A stretch of DNA of 64,000 nt from Lysobacter sp. K5869. GTDB taxonomy: Bacteria; Pseudomonadota; Gammaproteobacteria; Xanthomonadales; Xanthomonadaceae. Both the position numbers and the translations under genes were made by a program. The stretch's first letter is position 1; each line of letters starts with the position of its first letter. This document shows positions 1 through 9,314 of this stretch, in pieces. Under the pieces are notes generated by a model, which was not told where the DNA came from, searched no databases, and worked only from the letters and a program-made list of their open reading frames with translations. The stretch is from the NCBI RefSeq assembly GCF_018847975.1, contig NZ_CP072597.1, forward strand, positions 124,001 through 188,000, read 5' to 3'.

Positions 1-384
1 AACTCGATCTTTGCGGCACGGCCGGCCTGCGCGGCCCGAGCTCGGCGAAACCGCCCAGTGTTTCTGCTTCGAGCCGAAGCCCAGGTCGGCGTGCACGGCG
101 GGGACGGGCCTCACCTCCCGGCGAGGGACGCGCGAATCCGCATGGACAAGCCCCTATCCCCGTCGGCTCCCCCTCCAGCATACGCCGCGGCCGAATCCAT
201 CGTTACGACAGCGGGCCGGGTGGATCCGGCCGGCTGCCGCATGGTTCTGCTCGCGACTACGTACCCAACCGCGGCGTCGACAAAGGGTGTAGGCCACTTT
301 CGACAAACAGCGCCGGGTTTCGGCACTGCGCGCTAACTCCCCGCCCCTTACACTGCCGGTCCATCCCCGCCGAGACCGCCCGCA
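1..384. other. leading non-coding stretch
   Basis: No convincing gene is visible. The short open frames here are overlapping, high-GC, Arg/Pro/Ala-rich and lack ribosome binding sites. The stretch probably is the upstream region of the MscS gene that starts at 385; no clear promoter hexamers were found. Confidence 0.4.
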
Positions 385-993
385 ATGTCCCCCATGCTCG
401 CCCAGGCCACCTACATCGCCACGAAAATCGGCGAGGCCTTCGCGATCCTGGCCGCCGCGTGGCTGTTGACCACGCTGCTGCGCCAGTTGGTGAAGCGCAT
501 GTCCACGCGCTACGACATCGCGCCGGCGTTCGCGCTGGGGCTGCGCCGCGGGCTCAGCACGGTGATCTACATTACCGCGCTGCTGATGTTCCTCAACCGG
601 GTCGGGATTTCCGGGTCGGTGGTGTGGACCACGCTGACCGGGTTCGTCGCGGTGGGCGCGGTGGCGTTCTTCGCGGCGTGGAGCGTGTTGTCGAACATCT
701 TCTGCGCGTTCTTGATCCTCACCACGCGGCCGTTCCGTCTGTACGACTACATCGAAGTGCTGGAGAACGGCGACAAGCCGGGGCTCAAGGGGCGCGTGGT
801 CGACATCAATTTCGTCTACACGACGCTGCAGGAAACCCACGCCAACGGCGACGACACGGTGCTGCAGGTGCCCAACAGCCAGTTCTTCCAGCGCACGACG
901 CGGCGCTGGCGGCACGAGCCGGAGTGGGTGCGAACGCTGCGCGAGCACAAGACCGCCGAGGGCGCGGAGTGGCAAGACGCGGGCGGGCGCTGA
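385..993 (+). CDS. small MscS-type mechanosensitive channel protein
   Basis: The 202-residue protein has three hydrophobic segments (about residues 8-30, 50-70 and 75-110). The third is an Ala/Gly-rich pore-like helix containing AVGAVAFFAAWSVLSN, and a beta-domain start (RPFRLYDYIEVLE) follows directly. This is the order seen in the MscS core: pore helix, then the Sm-like beta domain. MscS channels open under membrane tension and release solutes during osmotic downshock. The usual C-terminal alpha/beta domain is shortened, because E. coli MscS is about 286 residues. The gene stands alone on the plus strand, upstream of a palindromic repeat. The ATG has only a weak Shine-Dalgarno sequence. The family call is fairly secure, but the gating role is inferred. 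Confidence 0.8.
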   Translation: MSPMLAQATYIATKIGEAFAILAAAWLLTTLLRQLVKRMSTRYDIAPAFALGLRRGLSTVIYITALLMFLNRVGISGSVVWTTLTGFVAVGAVAFFAAWSVLSNIFCAFLILTTRPFRLYDYIEVLENGDKPGLKGRVVDINFVYTTLQETHANGDDTVLQVPNSQFFQRTTRRWRHEPEWVRTLREHKTAEGAEWQDAGGR

Positions 994-1030
994 GCGCCGC
1001 CTCCGGCGTCCGCGAAAGCCGCGCGATCAT

Positions 1031-1132
1031 CCTGTAGGAGCGGCGCGAGCCGCGACCGCGAAACCCCGGCTGCGACGAGCGTTGCGTCGCGAATCGATCG
1101 GGCGCGGTCGCGGCTTGCGCCGCTCCTACAGG
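1031..1132. repeat. REP-like palindromic element
   Basis: Two 30-bp inverted arms (1031-1060 and 1103-1132) begin CCTGTAGGAGCGGC and end in CGCGACCGCG. They are separated by 42 nt. The same element recurs at 15899, 16086, 19651 and, degenerate, at 19779 and 24594. It lies between convergent genes (mscS-like and the hydrolase), where it could act as a bidirectional transcript end. Confidence 0.8.
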
Positions 1133-1145
1133 GGCTTCGGGCGGG

Positions 1146-2195
1146 TCACAAGGCGACGACATCCATCACCGCTTGAGCGAAGGCCTGCGGCGCTTCCTGC
1201 GGCAGGTTGTGGCCGATGCCCCCTTTCAGCTCGCGGTGCTCGTACTTGCCGGTGAACTTGCGCGCATACGCCGCGGCCGGCGGATGCGGGGCGCCGTTGG
1301 CGTCGCCCTCCAAAGTAATCGTGGGCACGGCGATGGCCGGCGCTTGCGCGAGCCGCGCTTCCAAGGCGTCGAAGCGCGCTTCGCCTTGCGCCAGACCGAG
1401 CCGCCAACGGTAGTTGTGGACGACGATGGCGACGTGGTCGGGGTTGTCGAACGCGGCCGCGCTGCGGGCGAAGGTGGCGTCGTCGAAGCGCCATTGCGGC
1501 GAGGCCAGTTCCCAGATCAGGCGGGCGAATTCGCCGCGGTTCTGGGCGTAGCCGCGTTCGCCGCGGTCGGTGGCGAAGTAGAACTGGTACCACCATTGCA
1601 GCTCGGCCTTCGGCGGCAGCGGCGCTTGGCCGGCGTGCTGGTTGCCGATCAGGTAGCCGCTCACCGACACCAATCCCTTGCAACGCTGCGGCCACAGCGC
1701 GGCCATGATGCCGGCCGTGCGCGCGCCCCAATCGCAGCCGCCGAAGATCGCCGATTCGATGCGCAGCGCGTCGAGCAAGGCGATGGCGTCGGCGGCGAGC
1801 GCGGCTTGTTGGCCGTTGCGCGGGGTGTCGGCGGACAGGAACGTCGTCGCGCCGTAGCCGCGCAGATAAGGGACGATCACGCGGTAGCCCTGGCGGGCGA
1901 GGATCGGCGCGACCTCGGCGTAGGTGTGGACGTCGTAGGGCCAGCCGTGCAGCAGCAGCACCGGCGTGCCGTCGCGCGGGCCGAGTTCGGCGTAGCTCAC
2001 GCGCAGGACGCCGGCGTCGATGTGCTTGAGCGGGCCCCAGGCGACCGGCGCCGCGAGCGATACGGCGCGCGGCGCGGCGGCAGCGAAGGCCGGGGCGACG
2101 GCGCCGAGCGGGCCGGCGAGCAAGGCCAGCGCGGCGCCGCCGAGCAGGCCGCGGCGGGTGGCGTCGAGAGGGCGGTCGGTCGGGGTAGCGGTCAT
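1146..2195 (-). CDS. Tat-exported alpha/beta hydrolase, epoxide-hydrolase-like
   Basis: The 349-residue protein starts at MTATPTDRP, where the frame gains a twin-arginine leader (TRRGLLGG followed by an Ala/Leu-rich core and an AFA-type cleavage site). A much longer upstream reading is possible but is Pro/Ala-rich and unlikely. The mature part is an alpha/beta hydrolase. It has the oxyanion-hole motif HGWP, the nucleophile elbow GGCDWGA with Asp as nucleophile as in epoxide hydrolases and haloalkane dehalogenases, and a C-terminal catalytic GIGHNLP histidine. Export folded through Tat suggests a periplasmic enzyme acting on a small hydrophobic substrate. The substrate cannot be told from sequence. 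The gene appears monocistronic. Confidence 0.82.
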   Translation of the reverse strand: MTATPTDRPLDATRRGLLGGAALALLAGPLGAVAPAFAAAAPRAVSLAAPVAWGPLKHIDAGVLRVSYAELGPRDGTPVLLLHGWPYDVHTYAEVAPILARQGYRVIVPYLRGYGATTFLSADTPRNGQQAALAADAIALLDALRIESAIFGGCDWGARTAGIMAALWPQRCKGLVSVSGYLIGNQHAGQAPLPPKAELQWWYQFYFATDRGERGYAQNRGEFARLIWELASPQWRFDDATFARSAAAFDNPDHVAIVVHNYRWRLGLAQGEARFDALEARLAQAPAIAVPTITLEGDANGAPHPPAAAYARKFTGKYEHRELKGGIGHNLPQEAPQAFAQAVMDVVAL

Positions 2196-2570
2196 GGCGG
2201 GCTCCGGCGGCGTGGCGTTGGGGTGGGACCATTTCGCCTTCGCCGGGTATCGCCAAGGTGTCCGCGCCGCCGGGGTTTTGTATGCCTGCGTCGGCGCGGG
2301 GCGCGGCGATACAGTGGGATACAAAGCGGCGATGCGGCGCCGCATCCCGCCCCCTGCCGACCGTGCAGCCCCGGCGCCGGCATCGGCCGGCGCGAAGACT
2401 TCGTCCGTACGCACCCCGCGCGGTCTAAGCCCACAGCCTCGCCGGGCTACTTTCGCGCTACCCGCCCGACCCCGCTACACCCCCGTCAGCCCCTTTTGCT
2501 AGGCTCCCAGCGCGAATCCTTCGCATGAGCCGCACATCGACGTGCGGACCCGACCGGACAGCAGGACGGC

Positions 2571-4454
2571 ATGGCGCACAACCAGTTCGCGTTGCTCACC
2601 CAACGGCGCTTCCTGCCGTTCTTCCTCACCCAGGCGTTCGGCGCCTTCAACGACAACGTGTACCGGCAGGCGATCATCGGCCTGCTGTTCTATCTGGGCG
2701 TCAGCGACGAGCAGCGCACGCTCTACACCAACCTCGCGCCGGCCTTGTTCATCCTGCCCTACTTCCTGTTCTCGGCCACCGCCGGGCAGATCGCCGAGAA
2801 GCTGGAAAAGCACAAGCTCATCCGCATCACCACGACGATGGAAATCGTCATCATGTCGCTGGCGGCGGTGGGCTTCCTCACCCAGAACATGACCGTGCTG
2901 CTGATCGCGCTGTTCTGCACCGGCTTGCAGTCGACGCTGTTCGGGCCGGTCAAGTATTCGATCCTGCCCTCGGTGTTGAAGCCCGAGGAACTCACCGGCG
3001 GCAACGGCCTGGTCGAGATGGGCACCTCGATCTCGATCCTCGCCGGCATGATCTTCGGCGGTTTGATCTTCACCCTGGCCGGCGCGCACGGCCCGATCGT
3101 CGCGGCGGTGGCGATCATCGCGCTGGCGGTCACCGGCAACATCGTCAGCCGCTTGATTCCGCGCGCCGACGCCGGCGAGCCGGAGTTGAAGATCAATTGG
3201 AACCCGATTCCCGAGTCGGCCAAGATCATGCGCATGACCCGCCGCCAGCCGGCGGTGCGCAACGCGATCCTCGGCGTGTCGTGGTTCTGGTTCGTCGGCA
3301 CGGTGCTGACCTCGCAGCTGCCGGGCTACGCCGAGGACAACCTCGGCGGCGGACCGACGCTGTACATCTTCGCGCTGGCGCTGTTCTCCATCGGCACCGG
3401 CGTGGGCTCGATGCTGTGCGAGAAGCTGTCGGCGCGCACGGTCGAAATCGGCCTGGTGCCGCTGGGCGCGTTCGGCATGACCGCCTTCATGGTCGATCTG
3501 TATTTCGCCCATCCCGGCATGGCCACGGCCAAGGGCCTGGACGTGAGCGGCTTCGTCCACAGCCAGGGCGCGTGGCGGATCGTCATGGACTTGGTCGGCA
3601 TCGGCGTGTTCGCCGGTTTCTTCGTGGTGCCGCTGTTCGCGCTGATCCAGAACCGCTCGCCGAAGAACGAACTGTCGCGCGTGATCGCCGGCATGAACAT
3701 CCAGAACGCGGCCTTCATCGTGCTGGCGGCGGCGTTGGGCGTGATCGTGCAGCGCTTCTTCCACTGGACGATTCCGCAGGTGTTCCTGGCGCTGGGCATC
3801 GTCAACGCCTTGGTCGCGATCTACATCTTCACCATCGTGCCCGAGTTCCTGATGCGCTTCCTCAGCTGGGTGCTGGTGCGCGGCCTGTACCGGCTGCGCG
3901 TGGAAGGCACCGAGCGCATTCCCGACGAAGGCCCGGCGCTGATCGTGTGCAACCACGTCAGCTACATGGACCCGCTGATCCTCAGCGCGAGCGTGTCGCG
4001 GCCGATCCGCTTCGTCATGTACTACAAGATCTTCAAGATTCCGGTGATGAACTGGATCTTCCGCACCGCCAAGACCATTCCCATCGCCGGCGCCAAGGAA
4101 GACCCGGAAGTGCTGCGGCGCGCGTTCGAGGAAATCGAGGCGGCGCTGGCGGACGGCCAGCTGGTCGGCATCTTCCCCGAGGGCGCGCTGACCAAGGACG
4201 GCGAGATCGCGCCGTTCAAATCGGGCGTGGAGAAGATTCTGGAAAAGACCCCGGTGCCGGTGGTCCCGATGGCGCTGCGCGGGATGTGGAGCAGCATGTG
4301 GAGCAAGCGCGATTCGCGCCTGGGCCGGATGCGGGTGCCGCGCCGGTTCCGCGCCGCGGTCGAGGTGGTGGCCGATCCGCCGCGCGATCCGCAAGGAGTC
4401 ACCGCCGAAGCGCTGGAAGCCCAGGTGCGCGGGCTGCGCGGGGATCGTGCGTGA
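2571..4454 (+). CDS. MFS transporter fused to PlsC-type acyltransferase
   Basis: The 627-residue fusion has an N-terminal major-facilitator domain (about 1-425, opening LPFFLTQAFGAFNDNVYRQ, as in LplT-type lysophospholipid flippases) and a C-terminal 1-acylglycerol-phosphate acyltransferase domain (about 430-627). The acyltransferase catalytic HX4D box is NHVSYMD near residue 460, and FPEGALT near 534 is the substrate motif. In E. coli LplT imports lysophospholipids and Aas reacylates them. Here transporter and acyltransferase are one polypeptide, and the acyl-ACP synthetase domain of Aas is absent. A likely role is inner-membrane lysophospholipid salvage, with the acyl donor supplied elsewhere. 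A Shine-Dalgarno (AGGA) precedes the ATG. The family is clear and the exact substrate is inferred. Confidence 0.88.
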   Translation: MAHNQFALLTQRRFLPFFLTQAFGAFNDNVYRQAIIGLLFYLGVSDEQRTLYTNLAPALFILPYFLFSATAGQIAEKLEKHKLIRITTTMEIVIMSLAAVGFLTQNMTVLLIALFCTGLQSTLFGPVKYSILPSVLKPEELTGGNGLVEMGTSISILAGMIFGGLIFTLAGAHGPIVAAVAIIALAVTGNIVSRLIPRADAGEPELKINWNPIPESAKIMRMTRRQPAVRNAILGVSWFWFVGTVLTSQLPGYAEDNLGGGPTLYIFALALFSIGTGVGSMLCEKLSARTVEIGLVPLGAFGMTAFMVDLYFAHPGMATAKGLDVSGFVHSQGAWRIVMDLVGIGVFAGFFVVPLFALIQNRSPKNELSRVIAGMNIQNAAFIVLAAALGVIVQRFFHWTIPQVFLALGIVNALVAIYIFTIVPEFLMRFLSWVLVRGLYRLRVEGTERIPDEGPALIVCNHVSYMDPLILSASVSRPIRFVMYYKIFKIPVMNWIFRTAKTIPIAGAKEDPEVLRRAFEEIEAALADGQLVGIFPEGALTKDGEIAPFKSGVEKILEKTPVPVVPMALRGMWSSMWSKRDSRLGRMRVPRRFRAAVEVVADPPRDPQGVTAEALEAQVRGLRGDRA

Positions 4455-4574
4455 GCCTGCGCTGATCTGCGTCCGGGCCGCGCGTTCGGCGTGCCCGGGC
4501 GACGCCGGCGCTGCTAGGATGCGGGCAACCGCCGCCGTTCCGGCGCGGCTCTAAGGACTCAGGGGAGAGTCGAA

Positions 4575-4898
4575 ATGAACCAGCCCGTCGCCGCTATTTC
4601 GCCGTATCAGAACTATTTGGCCTGGTCGATCACCGTCACCGTGCTGGGCCTGTGCTTCTGCTGCCTGTTCGGCGCCGCGCCGGGCGTGGTGGCGATCGTG
4701 TACGGCAGCCAGGTCAACAGCAAGTTCGCCGCCGGCGACGAGGACGGCGCGCGCCGCGCCTCGGAGAACGCCAAGCTGTGGTGCTGGATCGGCACCGCGG
4801 TGTCCGCGCTGGGCATCGTCTGGACGATCGTGTCGTTCTTCATCAACGGTTTGTCGTTCGTGCCCAACGGCGATTTCCAGAAGCTGCTGGGCCACTGA
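4575..4898 (+). CDS. CD225/dispanin family membrane protein
   Basis: The 107-residue protein has two hydrophobic segments (about 17-45 and 72-97) joined by a polar loop. The loop, VYGSQVNSKFAAGDEDGA followed by SENAKLW, is the signature of the CD225/dispanin fold. A Cys cluster (CFCCLF) sits in the first membrane segment. The ATG follows a strong Shine-Dalgarno (AGGGGAGAG). The gene is 20 bp upstream of a DUF2752 gene and probably cotranscribed with it, a pairing commonly seen in bacteria. The function of bacterial CD225 proteins is not established, so only membrane location can be stated with confidence. Confidence 0.85.
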   Translation: MNQPVAAISPYQNYLAWSITVTVLGLCFCCLFGAAPGVVAIVYGSQVNSKFAAGDEDGARRASENAKLWCWIGTAVSALGIVWTIVSFFINGLSFVPNGDFQKLLGH

Positions 4899-4918
4899 GC
4901 CCGCGCGCCCCGACGCCC

Positions 4919-5338
4919 ATGCAAGCGCCCGCCCGCCATTACGCGCTCGCCGCCACCGTCGCCGCCGCCGGCGCGGCCGCGGCGGCCGCCACGTGGATCC
5001 TGCAACGGGTCGATCCCAACGTCGCCGGCAGTCCGCTGCCGGCCTGCATGTTCCATCGTTTCACCGGGCTGTACTGCCCGGGCTGCGGCATGACCCGCGC
5101 GCTGCACGCGCTGGTCCACGGCGATTTCGCCCACGCCGTCGCCATGAACGCTTTGCTGCCGGTGCTGATGGTGGCGCTGCCGCTGCTGGTGCTGCACAGC
5201 TTCGGCTATCGCCTGCCGCTGCCGCGGCGCGCGGTCGATACGCTGCTCAGCGCGAAATTCTGGCTGCCGCTGCTCGGCGGTTTCTGGGTGCTGCGCAATC
5301 TGCCGTGGCCGCCGTTCTCGTGGCTCGCGCCGGGCTGA
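4919..5338 (+). CDS. DUF2752 family membrane protein
   Basis: The 139-residue protein starts at MQAPARHYAL. The hallmark of DUF2752 is visible near residue 55: a CPGCGMTRA motif with two cysteines followed by a conserved TRA helix. Hydrophobic stretches lie at about 8-28, 72-100 and 115-132. It is directly downstream of the CD225 gene, and the two probably form one transcript. No function is known for this family. The paired Cys near the membrane might bind metal or take part in redox chemistry, but that is only a guess. Confidence 0.82.
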   Translation: MQAPARHYALAATVAAAGAAAAAATWILQRVDPNVAGSPLPACMFHRFTGLYCPGCGMTRALHALVHGDFAHAVAMNALLPVLMVALPLLVLHSFGYRLPLPRRAVDTLLSAKFWLPLLGGFWVLRNLPWPPFSWLAPG

Positions 5339-5357
5339 GCCCGCGCAGCGGCCGTCC

Positions 5358-8213
5358 TCAGAAGCGGTACATCGCGCTCAACAGGTAATAGCGCCCGACC
5401 GGGTCGTCGTCGACCAGGCTGTAGCCGCCGCTGTTGTAGTCGTAATTCACCGGGCGGCGGTCGTTGAGGTTGCTGATGTTGAGCCCGATCAGCCACTTGT
5501 CGAATCCGCCGTAGGCCAGATCCAGATCGAGCAAGGTCGCGCTCGGCGTGCGGCAACGCATCGGCGCGTCGAGGAATTGTTCGCACGGCGAACCCGGGCG
5601 GTCGCGCGAGACCGTCGTCGGGCCCATGAAGTGGGCGTTGAGCGTGGCGATCCAATCGCGATAGCTCCAGCGCACGCTGGCCAGCACGGTGCGGTTGGGC
5701 GTGCCGAAGCCGGCGTAGTCCAGTTCCGGCGCCAACGGATGCACGCGGCGCAGCAGCCGGTCCATGTAGTGCCCGTTGACGCGGAAACCGAAGTTGCCCC
5801 AGCGCTGGGTCTGATAGCGGTATTCGGCGCTGAGCTCCCAACCGGAGACTTCGGTGCTGCCGTAGTTGCCCAGATAGCGCTGCGCGCCGACCAGATAGCC
5901 GTATTCGTCGCCGACGAACGCCTCGGGGAACAGCTTGGGATAGTCGAGCGGTTCGATCGGCAGGATTTCGTTGCGGCGGCGGATGCGGTAGCGGTCCACG
6001 CTCAGGGTGAAGTCTTCGCTCGGCGTCCACACCACGCCGAAGTTGCGGCTGGTCGAGGTTTCCGGGCGCAGCTTGGTGTTGATGCGCGAGGTCACATCGA
6101 GCTCGCAGTAGCCGTTGCCCAGATCCACCGCGCACGGCAGCGGCGCGTCCTTGGCGTCGAGATAGCCCTTGTTGTTGCCCATCGTGATCGGGCGGCGCAG
6201 TTCGGCCAAGGTCGGCGCGCGATAGCCCTCGCCGGCCGAGGCGCGCAGGATCAGCGACTTCAACGGCTGCCAGCGCAGGCCGAACATCGGCGAGACCTGA
6301 TTGCCGTAACCCGAGCTGCGGTCCACCCGCCACGCCGCGTCCATCCACAAGGTTTCGTGCAGCGGCACGTTGACCTCGGCGTAGATCGCCGCGGTGTTGC
6401 GGCTGGCGCGGCGCAGATCGAAGGTCTGCGCCAGCGCGACGTCGCCCTTGAGGAACGCGTCGTCGGGCCGGTTGGTCAGCACTTCGCGGCGCGCCTCGAA
6501 GCCGGTGGCCAGGCTCAACTCGCCGCCGGGCAATTGCGCCAGCGGGCCTTCGATGCTGCCGGAGAAGGTGTCGAGCACCATCTCGCCGCCGAGCGTGGTC
6601 AGCGGCGAGATCCGCTCCAGCACTTCCGGCGTGTTGGTGTCGGCCTTGTTGAAATGCAGGGTCTGGCTCTTCACCTCGGCTTCCACCGCCGGCTCGCTGA
6701 TCAGGCCGTGGATGCGGTTGTCGACCTTGTTGCGGCGCTGGGCGAGGCTGACGTCCCAATCCCAGCGGCCTTGGAAGCCTTTGACGCCGACGGTGAAGTC
6801 GCGGGTGGTGGTGGTGGTGCGGCTGCGGATCGGGCCGACGTCGGAGAACCAGTAGTTCAATCCCAGGCCGTAGAAGCTGTCGGGGTGGCTGCTGGGCAAC
6901 GACACCACCGCGTTGAACGGCGCGGTCTGCACGTCGAGCTTGACCCGGGTCGCGCGCAGGTCGGCGTAGAACTCCTTGTTGTCGCCGAAGGGCTGACGGA
7001 AATAGGTGTACAGCGCGCTGCTGTCGATGCCCGGCTGCAGGCTGACGTAGCGCGGGAAGTCGAGCCGGCAATCGGTGTCGAACTTGGGATTGGTGGCCTC
7101 GTCGCCGTCGGCGCAGCCTTTGTTCGGCAGCACCCAATACGCGTAACCGAAGCCGTAGCCGGAACGGTAGCGGCCGTCGGCCTGACCGTTGCGGCGCTGA
7201 TCCATCGTCGCCCACGAACGTTGGCTGCCGATCAGCGGATTGCGGGTGAAGCGGTCGACGCTGAGGAAGATGCTGCCGCCGCCGGGCGTCTGTTCGCCGA
7301 AGCTGGCGTACTGGCGCTGCTGCTCGGCGTCGCCGCGCTGCGACACGCCGTAGCTGGCGCCGACTTCGGCGCCGCGGTAGTCCTTCTTGAGGATGATGTT
7401 GACCACGCCGGCCATCGCGTCGGCGCCGTAGATCGCCGAAGCGCCGCCGTGGGCGATCTCGATGTGGTCGACCATGCTCAACGGGATGCCGTTGAGGTCG
7501 GTCAGCGCGCCGTAGTCGGTGGAGACCAGGCCGTAGTTGGCCATGCGCCGGCCGTCGACCAGGAACAGCGTCGCGCGCGGGCCCAGCGAGTACAGGCTGG
7601 CCGAGGCGGCGGCGGCCGAGGGCACCTGGCTGGCGCCGTTCTCGGTGGCGACGTTGCGCGGGTGGTGGCCGCTCATGCCGGGCATCAGCCGCAGCACGTC
7701 GAACAGGGTTTGGTGGCCGCTGGCGCGGATCTGCTCGTTGGTGATCAGAGTCAGCGGCAGCGAGCTCTCGAACGCGGCGCGGCCGATGCGGGTGCCGGTG
7801 ACGTGGACGGTGTCCAGCTCGGTCGTGGTCGGCCCGCGCGGCGCCGGAGCCGCCGCGACGGCCGGCGCCGGCTGCGGGCGCGGCCGTTGCCGCGGCGCCG
7901 GCTGCAGCAAGTAGACATTGGCTTTTACGGCTACCGCGGTGAGGCCGGTGCCGTCCAACAACCGGGCCAGACCTTCCCGTACGGGCGGTTCGCCGCGCAA
8001 ACCGGCGGTGCGCCGGCGCGCCACCAGGGCCGGCGAATAGATCAGCTGCAAACGATTACGGGTGGCGAACGCGTTCAGCGCGTCGTCTAGCGCGCCTGGG
8101 GCAATGGTGTAGCCATCGGCTGGAAGTTCGCCTTGCGAGGCCGGCAAGGCCAAAGCCAAAGGCGAGAACGTCAGCGCGATGGAAACGATGAACGCATGGG
8201 AAATCTTGGCCAT
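5358..8213 (-). CDS. TonB-dependent receptor with STN signalling domain (FecA-type)
   Basis: The 951-residue outer-membrane receptor has a signal peptide (about 1-28), a secretin/TonB short N-terminal (STN) domain at about 30-105, a plug domain at about 125-270 (with GGASAIYGADAMAGVVNIIL), and a 22-stranded-type barrel ending in a C-terminal Phe (SAMYRF). The STN domain contacts a FecR protein in the periplasm. Receptors with it both import a ligand and signal its presence. The gene follows fecR and an ECF sigma gene in the same direction, completing the FecI-FecR-FecA triad. The ligand is unknown. It could be a siderophore or another substrate, and no biosynthetic neighbours help. Confidence 0.92.
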   Translation of the reverse strand: MAKISHAFIVSIALTFSPLALALPASQGELPADGYTIAPGALDDALNAFATRNRLQLIYSPALVARRRTAGLRGEPPVREGLARLLDGTGLTAVAVKANVYLLQPAPRQRPRPQPAPAVAAAPAPRGPTTTELDTVHVTGTRIGRAAFESSLPLTLITNEQIRASGHQTLFDVLRLMPGMSGHHPRNVATENGASQVPSAAAASASLYSLGPRATLFLVDGRRMANYGLVSTDYGALTDLNGIPLSMVDHIEIAHGGASAIYGADAMAGVVNIILKKDYRGAEVGASYGVSQRGDAEQQRQYASFGEQTPGGGSIFLSVDRFTRNPLIGSQRSWATMDQRRNGQADGRYRSGYGFGYAYWVLPNKGCADGDEATNPKFDTDCRLDFPRYVSLQPGIDSSALYTYFRQPFGDNKEFYADLRATRVKLDVQTAPFNAVVSLPSSHPDSFYGLGLNYWFSDVGPIRSRTTTTTRDFTVGVKGFQGRWDWDVSLAQRRNKVDNRIHGLISEPAVEAEVKSQTLHFNKADTNTPEVLERISPLTTLGGEMVLDTFSGSIEGPLAQLPGGELSLATGFEARREVLTNRPDDAFLKGDVALAQTFDLRRASRNTAAIYAEVNVPLHETLWMDAAWRVDRSSGYGNQVSPMFGLRWQPLKSLILRASAGEGYRAPTLAELRRPITMGNNKGYLDAKDAPLPCAVDLGNGYCELDVTSRINTKLRPETSTSRNFGVVWTPSEDFTLSVDRYRIRRRNEILPIEPLDYPKLFPEAFVGDEYGYLVGAQRYLGNYGSTEVSGWELSAEYRYQTQRWGNFGFRVNGHYMDRLLRRVHPLAPELDYAGFGTPNRTVLASVRWSYRDWIATLNAHFMGPTTVSRDRPGSPCEQFLDAPMRCRTPSATLLDLDLAYGGFDKWLIGLNISNLNDRRPVNYDYNSGGYSLVDDDPVGRYYLLSAMYRF

Positions 8214-8306
8214 CCACCAACCGCATCGATCGGGCTACAGCTGAACCGGTGCGCCCCCTGTCGTTGGCGCAGCCCAACCATATCACCGCCGCGACGGCCA
8301 GGGGGC

Positions 8307-9314
8307 TCAGCCCGGATTGCGATGCAGGACAATTTCGTCGTCCGCGGCGCGTTCGGCCTTCAGCGACCAGCCCTGCTCGAGGGCTTCCAGCAGCGCGGCC
8401 TGATCGCCGATGTGGAACACGCCGCTGACGGTGATCTTGCCCAGGTTCGGGTCGGCCAGCCGCAGCTTGGTCGCCGAGTAGCGGTTCATCTCGGTGAGCA
8501 GCGCGTCCAGGCGGCGGTTCTTGAACACGAGATCGCCGCTGGGCCAGGACTCGGCGACGCTGAGGTCGAGCGGCTCGGGCGGGGTCATGCGGCCGCTGTG
8601 GTCGTAGCTGAGCTGCTGGCCCGGGCGCAGGGTGCTGCCGGCCTGGGCCAGCCCGTTGGACACCTGCACCTCGCCCTCGATCAGACCGACGTTGACCTCG
8701 CTGCCGTTCTTGAGGACCTGGAAGGTGGTGCCGATGTCGCGGATGGTGCCGGTGCCGGCGATGACCGAGAACGGCCGCGCCGGATCGGCGGCGACCTGGA
8801 ACTGGACGCGGCCGCGATCGACCTCGATCTCGCGGCGCTCGCCGCTGAAGCGGGCGAGGATCGCGGTGTCGGTGTCGAGCATCACCTGGGTGCCGTCGGC
8901 CAGACGCAGCGAACGCTGCTCGCCGACTTGGGTCGCGTAGCGCAGGCTTTCCACCGGCGCCGGCGAACGCAGCCAGCCGACGCCGACGACGGTCGCGACC
9001 AGCAAGGATGCGGCCATCGCGGCCGGCGCCCACCAGCGCGAGCGCGCGCGTTCGCGTCCGGTCTGGCGCCAGGCGATGCGCGCGGCGGCTTGCAGCATTT
9101 CGTCGCCGGCCAGTTGCGCGGCGGCTTGATGCGCGCGCTCGGCGGCGACGTAGGCGGCGACGTGGGCCGGCGAAGCGTCGAGCCAGCGCTCGAACTCGGC
9201 GCGCTCGTGCGGCGTGCATTCGGGCGAGTCCAGCCGCGCTACCCAGGCTTCCGCGCGGCCGTCGTGCGGGCCGGGCGCGTTGGCGTTCGTCGATGTGGGC
9301 AGTGTCGTGTTCAT
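8307..9314 (-). CDS. FecR-family anti-sigma / sigma regulator
   Basis: The 335-residue protein has an N-terminal cytoplasmic DUF4880-like segment (about 1-75, with EFERWLDASPAHVAAY), one membrane helix (about 95-115), and a periplasmic FecR domain (about 125-220). The FecR domain contains GEQRSLRLADGTQVMLDTDT and the EVDRGRVQF repeat, and a C-terminal STN-like segment follows. FecR proteins hold the cognate ECF sigma factor and release or activate it when the outer-membrane receptor signals. The ATG overlaps the stop of the sigma gene as ATGA (9311-9314), which implies translational coupling. The TonB receptor begins about 93 nt downstream. Confidence 0.92.
   Translation of the reverse strand: MNTTLPTSTNANAPGPHDGRAEAWVARLDSPECTPHERAEFERWLDASPAHVAAYVAAERAHQAAAQLAGDEMLQAAARIAWRQTGRERARSRWWAPAAMAASLLVATVVGVGWLRSPAPVESLRYATQVGEQRSLRLADGTQVMLDTDTAILARFSGERREIEVDRGRVQFQVAADPARPFSVIAGTGTIRDIGTTFQVLKNGSEVNVGLIEGEVQVSNGLAQAGSTLRPGQQLSYDHSGRMTPPEPLDLSVAESWPSGDLVFKNRRLDALLTEMNRYSATKLRLADPNLGKITVSGVFHIGDQAALLEALEQGWSLKAERAADDEIVLHRNPG

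Noticed and set aside
154..975. 273-residue minus-strand open frame
   Set aside because: It lies antisense to the MscS-like gene, is Arg/His/Gln-rich in a way typical of GC-rich shadow frames, and has no family motif.
2499..4394. 631-residue minus-strand open frame
   Set aside because: It is a shadow of the MFS-PlsC fusion: His/Arg/Asp-rich with no motif, while the plus-strand frame has clear catalytic boxes.
5577..8090. 837-residue plus-strand open frame
   Set aside because: It is antisense to the TonB receptor and composed of Ala/Val/Gly/Arg shadow sequence.
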